A DNA stretch of 64,000 bases from contig JAALGY010000057.1 in NCBI GenBank assembly GCA_032358165.1, positions 992,001-1,056,000 of the forward strand. The letters are read 5' to 3'. The translations under genes and the position numbers were made by a program. A model generated the notes under the pieces. It was not told where the DNA came from and ran no database searches. It saw nothing but the letters and a program-made list of their open reading frames with translations. How positions within the stretch are numbered: position 1 is the stretch's first letter; each line of letters begins with the position of its first letter. Below, piece by piece: positions 44,384 through 55,500 of this stretch. Source of the stretch: Diplosphaera chodatii. Its lineage: Eukaryota; Chlorophyta; Trebouxiophyceae; Prasiolales; Stichococcaceae.

Positions 44384-47300
44384 CTACATGGACATGCGTG
44401 AGAAGCGGCCCGCTGACGGCGTCCGAGGGAGCGGCGGGCTGCGGCCGTTCATGCGGCCACCCTGCGGAGCGTCTTCCATATCCATGTCGTCGGCCCCCTG
44501 GTGGTGCTGCTGCGGCTGGTGGTGGTGTGAGTGCACCGCGCTGTGGCTGCCGTACCAGGCACGCTGGTCGTACGGGGCCCCATTTGCCACCCGTGGGTGC
44601 TGGTGCGGCGGCAGGAAGTACCCATTGTGCGTCTCCCACGTCGTCAGCTCACTGCTCTGCAGAGCCTCCGCAGCCTGTGCGCCAGACCGCTCTTCAACTT
44701 TGCATCACACAGGAACTGAAGACGCCTTGTGACAAGGATTGCAGCAACACCCAGGTTCCATCATGGATGAGAGTGTAAGTTTCGCACTGACCCGGATGAC
44801 GTCAGCTGGGTGGGGCGGCAGCGGGCCGTGGCCCAGCCGCGCAGCAGGCCGCGCTGGGTGGCCGCTGCTCTGCTGCAGCGCAGCTGCCACAGCGGGGACC
44901 AGCTCGTGCGATGGCTGGCTGTTGGCCCTGCATGTCGTGACACACGGTGATGAACAAGCTCCCTGGGCTGGCTCCTGTGCACTTTTGGAAACTGCCTAAC
45001 AGGGTGACCAGCAGCATCGGGCTGCCATCACGACGCAGTCAAGATGCCACTGCACAAAGCCAGGCAGTCGCCAGACACTCACCGCTCCGGGAGCGACGGC
45101 GATGGCAGAGCCGACAGCTGCTGCTGATACTCTGCGGGCGAGGCTGAGGCGCTGCGCATGCACCTGCCCTCCCGGCCGCCCGCCACCAGCGACAGAACCT
45201 CCGTGGCGCTCTGCGTCAGGCCCGCGATGCCGGCGTTGTGCGCCGACGTCGCCATGATCCTGCAGTCATGGAAGGCAGAGTTGTTACCAGGGCGCATTGC
45301 CAGGACATGACCACATGTTGCAGAGCCCTCAAATGCGAGTTATAGGTTGTACGCGGGAGCGCCATGACTACAACGCCCTGCATCCAGAAATGGATCTGCA
45401 GCGGCGCACACCGTGCATTGAGGGTCATCAGCGGCGGCGGCAGGCTGCGCTGGAACCAGGGGTGGTCCATGACCTCGCCCATGGTCAGCCGCTTCTGCGG
45501 GTCGGGCTGCAGCAGCCGGTGCATCAGGTCCTGACCCTCCTGCGACACCTGCTCGTTGCACAGCCAGCAGGGTGAGCAGAGCCCGAAGCAGTCTTCAGCC
45601 GTCGCCAGTAGACAAGCTTGCTCTGCAAGGGGACGGAGTAGTAGATGAGCAACCATGGCATCAGGCAGTGCATCTGCATGACCTGGATACACCTGGTCAA
45701 TGGGCGCATAGTCCCCCTGGATGATGCGCGTGAACATGCGCTGCATGCGCACGACGTTGGTGCACTCATCGTCCGAGTCGCGCGCAAAGGGGAACAGGCC
45801 GGTGAGCATGAGGTACAGGCTGACGCCACATGACCTGCAGAGTAATGGGGTTGTGAGTCAAATCACAGCTGCAGTGTCTGACAAGCGGCTACTTCTGTGA
45901 GGCAGTGCACAAGGATCTGGCCTGTTTCTCTTCCGTAGACCAAAGCGTCTGACTGCAAGCTCACCACATGTCAGCGGCCTTGCCGTCATAGGTGCGCTCG
46001 AACAGGACCTCAGGCGCCATGTACTCCGGGGTGCCGCATGTGGACTTGGACACAGACTGGCCGGCCTCGTCCTTGGAGAAGCCTGTGTCAGTGTCAGCAT
46101 GCGCTCAGCAGCAGACGGGACAACATACCGGTCAGCACTGTCTGTACGATGGCAAACTGGCCAATCAGGCTGTGATGACCAGTCGGCTCACCAAAGTCGC
46201 AGATCTTCAGGACTGGGGATGGCCAGGTGCCATGCAGCATCATGTTGTCCAGCTGCAAACGAGAGTAAGATGTCTCAGTACTCCACGCTGGAGACGCATG
46301 GCTTACAACTGTACTCGGCTGTGCTGCTGTGCGCTGATCCGCACCTTGACATCGCGGTTGGCAATGCCCAGGCGGTGGCAGTAGTCCAATGCAACGATCA
46401 GCTGCTGGAACAGCCACCGGACGTCGTCCTCTGGCAGCCCGTCAATCTGTAAGAAGTATAAAGGCAAGCGTCAAGCGGCAGCATGCACCAAAGCTGATGT
46501 GCCCTGCAGATGCACGGTTGCCTGCAATGGATTGCATGAGAGCTGGCTCACCCCTTGCTGCGACTGGTCGTCGATATATTGCGACAGGTCGCCACCGTCT
46601 GCATACTCCATTGCGATGCCCAGGTGGTGGGATGTGAGGAACACCTCCTGCGACAGGAGGCGCATCACAAGCATGTTTGCAGGTTGCCTCTGCCTTGCAG
46701 AGACACAGCAGGTGCACAACATCCTTTCGCTCGGCTGGAACGTTCACATACACACGAACCGCATTTTGTCACCTTCAGCTGGATGATGTTAGGGTGGCCA
46801 TAACACATCCGCTGGTTCATGAGCTCCCGCGAGATGGTCTTCACATCAAAAGCGTTGCCTCGCCGGATGAACTTGATGGCATAGCGCTGCCCTGTTCGAG
46901 CGTCCGTGGCAAGCTGCACGAAGCCAGACGCACCCCTGCGGAATAGCAAAGCCGTTTGCACCCCATTGCGGCAATGGAGTCAGGCTCACTGTACGCAACA
47001 CCAATACATGTTCAGTGTTGGATGTCACAGTGGGCCGCACTTGTTGAGGATGCAGACCGGCACATAGTAGGGGTGCATCGCCAGCGGCTCCGTAGCTGAG
47101 GAGGAAGCCGTTGCGGCGCCGTCGCCCCGTTCCTCCGCAGCCGATGACCACAGCTGCGCGGCGGACGCCTGCACATCGGACAGCGTCTGCGGCGGCGGGC
47201 CGTCCCTGCAGGGACCGCACAGCCGCGGTGTCAAGCATGCCGCTGTGGTGCGACACGCCAAATCACGGCGCTCATCCTGTAGTGCCCAAGGCTGGAGTCG

Positions 47301-47873
47301 TACAGGTTACGCTGCGGTGCCCACGGTGGCGCAGCATGGCCTCATGCCCCATGCAGTAACAGGAAGCACCTTACATGCAGCCCGCTGCCGCCGTGATTCC
47401 TGGCTCAAGACAGGCAGCCAGACTAACGGAAATGGAGGAGCAGCTGTGGTCGCGGTCAGGTGGGACAAGTAAGCAGTTGCTGCCGCGCCAGGCTGCCATT
47501 ACTGCAGGTACCTCAGCAGCTATTGGAGCTGCAAAGCCGCTGAGGAGCAGCACAAGAAGATGAAACCGCCTGCAGGCTGGGGCCTGGGATCTGCTGGGAG
47601 GATTTCGTACGCGTTGTTGGCCCGTTTGCACGCGAGGCTGGGAAGCACACAAGGCAGGTGGTCGAGGGGAATGCCTCGCCTGTCGAGGGGCGATGTGAGC
47701 GGGACAGCGCATGTGCTGGCATCGGACGAGGTGCTGTAGAAGCGCGCGTCGGCGCTTGCCGCCTGGAACTCGGGAGCACCCACAGCGGCCTTCTCACTGA
47801 TTACGCCTTGCACTGACGCGGACGTCAGGCCAGGCTGCTGCTTCACGCTGCTGCGGCGGAACCAGCCCACCAT
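44384..47873 (-). CDS. SnRK2-like serine/threonine protein kinase
   Basis: Eleven exons are well supported: 47205-47041, 46935-46773, 46647-46552, 46446-46345, 46252-46192, 46082-45965, 45834-45693, 45548-45412, 45259-45083, 44927-44792, 44674-44384. A first exon from ATG 47873 must end at a phase-2 donor; 47632 is my best guess, giving about 609 residues. Kinase motifs in order: KGASGFVQLA (Gly loop), YAIKFIRRG (Lys), MEYADGGDL, ANRDVKLDNMML (catalytic loop, His replaced by Asn), KICDFG, STCGTPEYMAPEV, ADMWSCGVSLYLML and DHPWFQRSLPP. The APE-to-F-lobe sequence is closest to SnRK2/OST1, the plant stress and ABA kinases that act downstream of PP2C phosphatases. The C-terminal extension is His/Gln-rich with an acidic patch (DDMDMED), loosely like the acidic tail of SnRK2. 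The catalytic Lys, Asp and DFG are intact. Confidence 0.85.
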
Positions 47874-48703
47874 TTCGGGTCCGGGCTAGCCCCGCTGCCT
47901 GCTGGGCGCCGGCGCCGACTTACGTGCGCCCTGGGCCGCGTTTCGGCACGCAGCGACTCCTTTGCGCAAGCCGACGTGTTATTCCGGAATGCCTTGACTT
48001 GCTGCAGCGCTCGTGCGCTTGCACGAGTCAGTGCTGTGAATCGCGGAGACAAGGCAGCGACCACGCGTCACAGGAACAGATAGTTTTGCGAAGCTGCACT
48101 TGCTTGGCACTTGGGTCGCTGATGCCTCTCATGGCAGGGGAGTAATCAAGAGTGCCAAGAATCAAGCAAGGGGAGTAGAACTTCTATTCCCCTTCTATTC
48201 CCCTTAAACCAGGTCGGGACGTCGGGCACTCGGGGTTGCCTCTTATCACCGACCCTCCACTGGCGTCGAGCATGCTGCGCACAGCGGCATGCGAGCAGGC
48301 CTACGATACACGCTAGCTCGGCCAGCACTTCATCGAAGTCCTCTGACTGCCTTCCGGCAGTCTGCACGCCCTGTAGCACGCGATGGTGCAGGATTTGCAC
48401 ATCTTGGCGTTTGCCTGATGCACACCCTGAGTGGCAGGTCAGCATACGGGCTGCGGCCGAGCTGCGCGAGGTTCACCCGTCTGTGCGTCATACGCAGCGT
48501 TACTCAATCTATAGTGCCCCAAAAGGGGCACAGGGGCATGGCAACAGGTCAGCAAGGTGCGTCTCCGCTGTTTGCTGCGCACCTAGCATGCCGGTGCTGG
48601 CCTGTCGTGACTTCATGCTGGGGTCAGCTGCGCTCCAGCGTGCCCATGGTAGTGAGGATCAGACAGCGCCGTCCGAAATGGGCCCGCAGAACACGGATCG
48701 GGA
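47874..48703. promoter_or_regulatory. Divergent intergenic region with hairpin-forming repeat
   Basis: Upstream regions of the kinase gene (-) and the Sel1-repeat gene (+). Around 48168-48205 there is an inverted plus direct repeat, listed separately. No other gene seen. Confidence 0.5.
48168..48205. repeat. Near-perfect inverted repeat overlapping an 11-bp direct repeat
   Basis: AAGGGGAGTAGAA (48168-48180) and TTCTATTCCCCTT (48182-48194) are complementary at 12 of 13 positions with a one-base spacer. The second arm is repeated 11 bp later (48193-48205). Either arm pair could form a hairpin. Confidence 0.85.
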
Positions 48704-49254
48704 ATGTGTACAGGGGCTGCGGCCAGTAACCCGCAGCCGGTACTGCCCGCAGGCAACGGCCACGTCGCAGCAGCCAGCCGCACGCCGGAGCAGCAGCAGC
48801 CCGCGCAGGCCGCCAACGGCCGGCCGCCCCAGTCCTGCCCCCTCAGCCTGGTGGTGACAGACGCCGTGCGGCGGTGGTACAGCGATGCACACAGGGACGC
48901 GCTCAAGGGCGATGTGGTGAGCTGCCCCTGGTCCCTGCGCACAACGTGTTTGCAGGTCTGCATTGCGCAGACGTCCACTGTCTGCCACCATCGATCCGTG
49001 TGCTCTGGATCCGCATGTCTCAAGCCGCTTGACTCAACAGCAGGCCACTTCCTCAAGCAGGCGATCTGCACCGACAGTCTATCCCCTGCTGAGGTTGTGC
49101 CATGGTGCCGTATCCACAGAAGCAGCAGGCGCTGCTGGGGCAGATGTTGCTGGAGGGGTACGGCTGCGAGCGGGACCCTGCGGCTGGGCGGGAGTGGGTC
49201 GATAAGGCCAAGCGGCGCGGATACCGCATGGAGGGCGTCTACTGCGAGCTGTGA
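48704..49254 (+). CDS. Small Sel1-like repeat protein
   Basis: Two exons, 48704-48916 and 49120-49254, join in phase 0 to 115 residues. The N-terminal half is Ala/Gln/Pro-rich, followed by VTDAVRRWYSDAHRDALKGDV. The second exon encodes a single Sel1-type (TPR-like) unit, ALLGQMLLEGYGCERDPAAG, then REWVDKAKRRGYRM, and ends in GVYCEL. Sel1 repeats mediate protein contacts, for example in ER-associated degradation, but one repeat does not reveal a partner. Similar short plant proteins exist, of unassigned function. The ATG was chosen because the frame opens there and codon use from it onward matches the neighbouring genes. Confidence 0.72.
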
Positions 49255-49832
49255 CGCATGCCACTGGCGCCAAGTGCAAGGCTGCAGGGCTGCAGCACGG
49301 ATTGCGTCGCCAGCGGATGTTACAGCAATCATGTTGGCACCAGCGCCAAAGACTGTTGGCACCAGCGCCAAAGACTGAGGCAAGGAGGGTTTGGTAACCT
49401 CAATTATGGGCAGAGGTCAGCCGGTCAAATGGCTTCACCACTGACATGCAGCAGCAGTCTGTGCGCATGTGTGCTTCGCGATACTGCTACTGCTGCATAT
49501 GCACAGCAGCAGGCACTCTGGCCAAGTAAAGTGGCTACAGTGGCTACAATTTTGTTACGGCTGGGTATCCGTAAGATAGCTAGGGCAGCCATTGTACGCT
49601 TGCACTCTTCCTCGCTGTGGCCTTTGCTACCCAAAGTCGCCTGCGATGTCTGGCCTGATTTACCACCACCTTGTGGCAGGAGCGATTGTGTGAGTGGCAA
49701 AATTTGTTGCAATACCGAGCGGGGAAATAACTCTACTCAGGGCAGTGCAACCTGTATGCTGAATAGCTCGCTGCAGCTCAATGTGTCCATCCCCGAAGGC
49801 ACCAATCCCCGTCTGCCGCACCACTGCAGCGC
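49255..49832. other. Convergent intergenic spacer
   Basis: Between the stops of the Sel1-repeat gene (+) and the Tim44-like gene (-). It contains a perfect 22-bp tandem duplication (49334-49377). No gene seen. Confidence 0.6.
49334..49377. repeat. Perfect 22-bp tandem duplication
   Basis: Two identical adjacent 22-bp units (49334-49355 and 49356-49377), beginning TTGGCACCAGCG, in the 3' region of the Sel1-repeat gene. It looks like a recent slippage or duplication event. Confidence 0.92.
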
Positions 49833-52011
49833 TCACGTGACCACATCCAGAAGCTTCCAGGGCAAGTCAAGTCGCCTCCGAGGCAAGTCTGTCTGTGGCA
49901 GCGGCCCCCTGACAAAGCGCCAGACATGGCTGCGTTTGTCTGTCAGCAGAGAGAGCAGCTTGCCGCCTTCCTTGTTACGAGTCTGCACCGCATGACCAAT
50001 GTCAGTGGAGAACATGACAGGCGCCACTGAAGACAGGCACACGGGCTCTGTCTCTGCAAAGCTGCATGCGCACATCACAGGGCACACGACGAGACCAGCG
50101 CACCTCCAGTTCTTGCACGCCCCTGAACCTGACGGTGATGACCAGAAAGGGCTCAGCGGCCGCAAGCCGGCTGGTGGTGCGGTGCAGCCGCTCCCGCCAG
50201 TCTGTCTGCACGGTTGCGTTTTGGCTGGCGACGGCTGCAGCCGCGGCCACGGCGCCGCTGCCTGCGGCCATGGGCGGGTCCACCTCTGGCGCCAGGGCCC
50301 CCAGCGGCGGATCCAGCTTGGCGATGGTTTCCTTCTGCAGGATGCATGGACACGTCCACTGTAACAGTGCATAAACCTGATGCACAGGCCCGTCCCCCAC
50401 TGTAGCCTGCGGTAAGTAGTCTGAACCATGCTCTTGGTTTGCAGGACAACTGCAGCCACTCGCACCGGCAGCGTGATGACCTCAATGATCGTTGCATCGT
50501 CAACAGTCTGCTTCGCAAGCCGAAAGCTGTAGCCCTGCCGGTCGTAATCATCGTGGGTGCCTCTGCAAGCATGAGACGGCGCATCTCTACGAAAGCTACT
50601 GATAGCCCAGTCTGCTTGGCAGCGTTCAGTGGAAGGTCAAGTGCAAGCCCAGAGCCACAATCCTAACACCTTGCACATTTCTGTCGCACCTGAATGCCTC
50701 CAGCAGCTTCTCCGAGACCATGGGCGCAAGCGTGTCATAGTCCCGACTGGCGAACAGGTCGTTGACAATGTAGTACGCGTCCTTTGCTGACTCCTGCAGG
50801 GCATGAGTGACGGCAGCTGTTGAAGTCATACCCCAAGCCGAGCTGCCTTCAGCCCCCTATGGCACGAGTAAGCTTGCCAACACATGCCAAAGGTCGCACA
50901 CCAGACGCACCAGAAATTCCCCTTCGTCAAAGTCCGTCTCGACCAGCCGCCGCATGATTCGCACACTGAACTGGCCCTGCATGACCACCAAATTGTCAAT
51001 GGACCCAGCCGTGTGTTCCTTTACGAACATGGCCAAGGGCCAGCAAGCATATAGTGGACCAGCCGCAAGCGCCTGACTCTTGGCGACACCCAATGAGCTG
51101 TGGAGCAGCACAGACGTGACGCACCGACAAATCCTGAACGGCTTCTATACCCCAGTTGAATAACCCAGACTCGTCCTCGGCCTCAGCCTTGACAGGTTCG
51201 TCACCTGGGCCTGCGGGCATCCCAGACCAACTGTCATGCACAAACAGTACCCACAACACAAGCACTGCTGAGCGGCCAGGCCAGGCGACGCAGGTCGCAG
51301 CGCAAGACCGCCCGCTGCAAGCCAACCTGCGCCCGCAGGGCTGCCGCTGCTGCTGGTGGCACCGCCGCCGGACGCGCCGCCTGGCTCTGCTGCTCCGCCG
51401 CCGCTGCCAGCTGCCATATCAGCCTCGGCCTGTTGCTGGCTGCCGTCCTGCGGCTGTGGAGCTCGATGTTGCGATGCATCAGCCTCCTGCGATCCGACAG
51501 GCGGCTGGCTGGGGTCTGCAGTGCGCTCAGCTGCGGCGCCATCCTCTGCAGAAGCAGCGCCTTCATGCCTTTCAACTGCTGGTGCATCTGTCGGATCCCG
51601 CAGGCCGATGCCCGCTTCGGCTGGCGCTGACTGCCTGGGCGTGCCCAGCCCGGTGCTCACTTCCGCGCCGCCGGCAGCTGGACCGGTGGCCGTGCCTGTG
51701 GAGCCCTCGGCGACGCCCGCTGCACCGGTGCCCGCGCCTGTCTGCCTTTCAGCGGAGCCGCCACCTGTGCCTGGGACAGCGCCGGGTACGCTGGCTGGCG
51801 AGGCGCTGAAGTGCCGCCGCAGGCTGATAAGCTGCTGCACAGGGCTCACGTCGTGCTGATGGATGGCAATGACCCGTGGCGATGCCGTCACAGCGGAAGC
51901 AGAGCAGAAGCCGCGTGCTGCTGCAACCGACACGCATCGCGCATCCTGGCCCTGCGTCTGCTGTACCGCCCGCCTGGCCGCGGCCAGAGCAGCCCTGGCC
52001 CCGGACTGCAT
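49833..52011 (-). CDS. Tim44-like domain mitochondrial protein
   Basis: Seven exons join in phase to 505 residues: 52011-51327, 51210-51125, 50976-50911, 50793-50690, 50562-50427, 50334-50088, 50026-49833. The N-terminus is rich in Ala, Arg and Ser with almost no acids (MQSGARAALAAARRAVQQTQ), a good mitochondrial presequence. A long Ala/Gly/Pro-rich linker follows to residue about 230. The rest is a Tim44-like (NTF2-related) domain: FSVRIMRRLVETDFDEGEF, DAYYIVNDLFASRDYDTLAPMVSEKLLEAF, then beta-rich segments (TIIEVITLPVRVAAVVL and FLVITVRFRGVQELEVRW) and SHVWRFVRGP. Such domains occur in Tim44, Mba1/mL45 and MAIP1, which bind the inner membrane or mitoribosome. Which of these functions applies is not decidable here. 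An in-frame ATG at 52164 is an alternative start. Confidence 0.77.
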
Positions 52012-52573
52012 CTGGCAGTCACGGTTGGTACAGTTTTGCCTCGCTGCTGCCAACCGAGTATGGGAAAAGAAGCCTTCAGCTGACGATCGCCCTAAGCAGA
52101 GCAAATACAGCTGACCCGCTCTGGCGATCCGACAATGGCGGGCACGTGGAATGATCGAAGCCATGGTGCCGATGCACTTGGCAAAGTCACGACGTCAGCG
52201 CTGAAGCACTGCTACAGGGTTGGCTTATGCAGATCAGCTGGGAAACCTGTGCAAGTCAGCAAGTGCCGAAGTGCGTTGCGGTACCCACTTCGTACGTGCA
52301 CATCAGGCCTCTTGACAAGCTACACCGCCTGTCCAGCCTGTCATCACGGCTGCGTGCACAGATTCACTTGGTCTGTTGAGTGCAGCTGCAGCTTTGGTTT
52401 TGGAAGGGCACGAGCTGCTTTCTATCCCTGCAGTGGCGGGAAACTAGCTTGATGCCAAGGCTATCTTCTTTCGAGCTGCGAGCGCCCTCCAGGTAGCCAA
52501 GTGAGGTGGTTTGGCAGGCCTCGACAATCGATCGCAGCAGCATCCATTGTTGAACCTCAAGAGGGCCAATGTG
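52012..52573. promoter_or_regulatory. Divergent promoter region
   Basis: Upstream regions of the Tim44-like gene (-) and the TBC gene (+). An upstream extension of the Tim44-like frame reaches 52164. Confidence 0.45.
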
Positions 52574-55500
52574 ATGCCTCGACGGCAGTCTCAAACAGTG
52601 CTGAAAGACTCCTACGGCTTCTTGGTGAGTGCAGCGGATGCATGCAAGCTGTGCTCTTACTGCTCAACGCGATGTCGTGCCTGACGTACATGATGTTCCC
52701 ACATCAACTCAACGAAATTCGCATACGTATCAAGTGCCTGTTTTCCTGCCGTCACATTGGGCTTGCTGCGATCCGGTGCTTGTAGCCGGGGTCGTATGTA
52801 CACCATGGCACAAGCGGCTATTCTTGCCGCTCAACAACATGGATGCGCCTCAACCCGCCGAAGGCGCCGCACCTCCTGCTTCCTTGCTGCAGGTCAAGCG
52901 TGATCACCACGAGCTATTCAAGCAGTATGCTCCAATCTGGGCCAAAGAGGAGGTGGAGCGTGCCAGCCTGTGGACAACCTTCCTGCTGTCATTCGCACCA
53001 GACGCCAATGGGTACCACAGCCTGCTGTTGCGAAGCTGGATGATGATGCAGATGCAAACGATACATCCTTTCAGTTGATATAGCGGTGGACTTCGGTCTG
53101 GTGAGTTGCCTACGCTAATGGCATCTCGGGCAGGGTTGACGGCAGCACAGCCAGCCAGCTGGATGCTGCCTGTGAGGCGGGTCTGGAGCCCTTCAATGCA
53201 GCGCTGAATGGCTGGCGGGCGGCGCAGGCCGGCGGCGGCGATGTGGAGATGCCGGAGTGGCTGCCCCAGCTGCGCTGCCTGGTGCAGGCTGGCGTGCCGC
53301 GGGTGCGCTGCCAACTGCAACCCCTGACTTCACCTCCCATCTCCTCGCTTGGCCTGCACCACACCGTGCATGGCTGTGGTTGTGCAGTCCTCTCAGGCCC
53401 ATTCCTGTGAAGTGAAACTCCGTGCAGTGTGTCTCATGCATTACAATGTAGTGTGTGCTGTGGTGCTGCAGCCGCTGCGCGGCAGGCTGTGGCAGGTGTT
53501 CCTGTGCCTCGACAGCAAGCGGGAGGCTGGCCAGTACGACCAGCTGGTCCAGAAGGCGCTTGGCAACACCAAATACGGCCGCAAGGTCAGACTTGCAACT
53601 GCTCGATCTGCAACGCATCGTCTGCTTGCTATCGTGAAGGCCTGCCGGTCGTGCAAATGGTCAGCATCCTCGGTCCACCTCTCTTTCATTAGCACATGAT
53701 GTGTCCAGGCAACCAGCATGACAGCTCTTGCAATGCATGCATGCAGAGGAGCACAATGTCAGGTGAGCTGGACTTTGCAGCTGGCGGCCCCAACGCAGCA
53801 ACATCAGAGCCGCCCAGCAGCTACCGCTCGCAGCACTCCAGCAGTGATGCGGACTCACAGTCCACAGCCTATGCGCCGGCCGCTGCTTCCGGGCCAGCGC
53901 TGCAACCAGCGGCATCATCCAGCATCGATGATGCTGCTTTGGACGATGTGGCAGCGGTGCGGCCTGGGCGACCGGACGCGGATGCGGCCAGTGCTGCAGC
54001 AGACATGGATAGTGGTGGTGCTGCGGCAGCACCTGCCGAATCGCCAGTTCCGGGGCTGAGCGTGCGGCGAACCACCTCCACCAGCCGCAACTCTGTGTCC
54101 GGCTCCGAAGGCGGCAGGTGGGCTGCATCCAGTTACAGTGGTCAGGCTCCTGGCATGAGGATTCCGTCTCGACGGCGTGTGGCACATGCGACTCCGCGCT
54201 GCAGGCTGCACGAGCGGTCAGCACCTGCATCACACGCTTTCTGCGTTGCACTGCTGCAGGCGGACGCACCGCAGCTCGGAGCCGTGGCACCCGTCCACCA
54301 ACGACTGGAACGTGCAGATTGAGAAGGACCTGCACCGCACCTTCCCGGGCCACCCGCTGATGAACCGCAGCGGGCGGGGCGCCCTGCGCCGCATCCTGGC
54401 CGCCTACTCCCGCCGCAACGAAGCTGTGGGATACTGCCAGGTGCCTGAAGAAGCTGCCGCATGCCGCAGATTCATTCTGTTGTGATGTTAGGATGGTGAA
54501 GCAACAATGACAGGTGCTACTTTTTGAATTGCTGTGGCCTTGACCTCAGCAAGTCACCCCCAGCTGCTCTGACAAGCGTCGTCCTTGCACAACCCCTGTT
54601 GGCGCCCTGCCGACTCGCTGCAGGGCATGAACTTCATCGCCGGCACGATGCTGCTGTTCATGGAGGAGGAGGACGCGTTCTGGGCGCTGGTGGCGGTGGT
54701 GGAGGACCTGCTGCCCGGCTACTTCAACATGGACCTGATCGCGCCGCAGGTCGACCAGGCCGTGTTCAAGCACCTGGTGCGTCTTTTGAGTTGTTGCTTC
54801 TGTTCCGTATTGGTGCACCTGCACGACATCGCACGCTGTCATCCGACTGACCCCCTGCTCACATCTGTCTTCTCTCAAGCACTCTCATCCTCTCCGTTGT
54901 CTATGACCAAAACCTCGGATGCGCGTCTGATGCGTCTCACTTGAGTGCCTTGCCGGCATCCCGTGCGCAGGTGGACCAGCGGTTCCCGACGCTGTGCGCG
55001 CACCTGACGCGCCACGGCGTCAACGCGTCGTCGATGGCGCTGAACTGGTTCCTGACCATGTTCGTGACCAGCCTGCCGCTGGAGAGCACGCTGCGCGTGT
55101 GGGACGTGCTGTTCTTCGACCAGTGCTCCTCGGTGCTGTTCCGCTGCGCGCTCGCGCTGGTCGACATCTATGCCCAGGTACTGCTGCTTGTTGTGTTCGT
55201 AAGAACAGCATGAGCATTGTGTTTTGGTGAAAGGTATCATATTGGGCATTTAAGGGTGTTCGCAGTGAATGCAGCATGTTGACACTGCCGTGTCCCTCAT
55301 CGACCCTGACAATCGTGTAACCTCAGGCGCTGGTGGCGACGGTCGACAGCATCGACGCCTTCACGCTGCTGCACGCCATGGCGCCCATGTCCTTCGACGC
55401 CAGCCGCCTCATCGACATGGCGTGCATCGCCTTCGCTGGGCTGACGATGGACCAGATCCAGTCGCTGCGGAAGGCGTACCGAACCACCATCGTCGCCGCC

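Noticed and set aside
52841..52899. ATG at 52841 (MDAPQPAEGAAPP) as the TBC gene start
   Set aside because: The segment ends in a CTGCAG acceptor that joins in phase to an upstream exon (52574-52624, ending DSYGFL with a GTGAGT donor). The spliced form reads YGFLVKRDHHELF, as expected for a RabGAP N-terminus.
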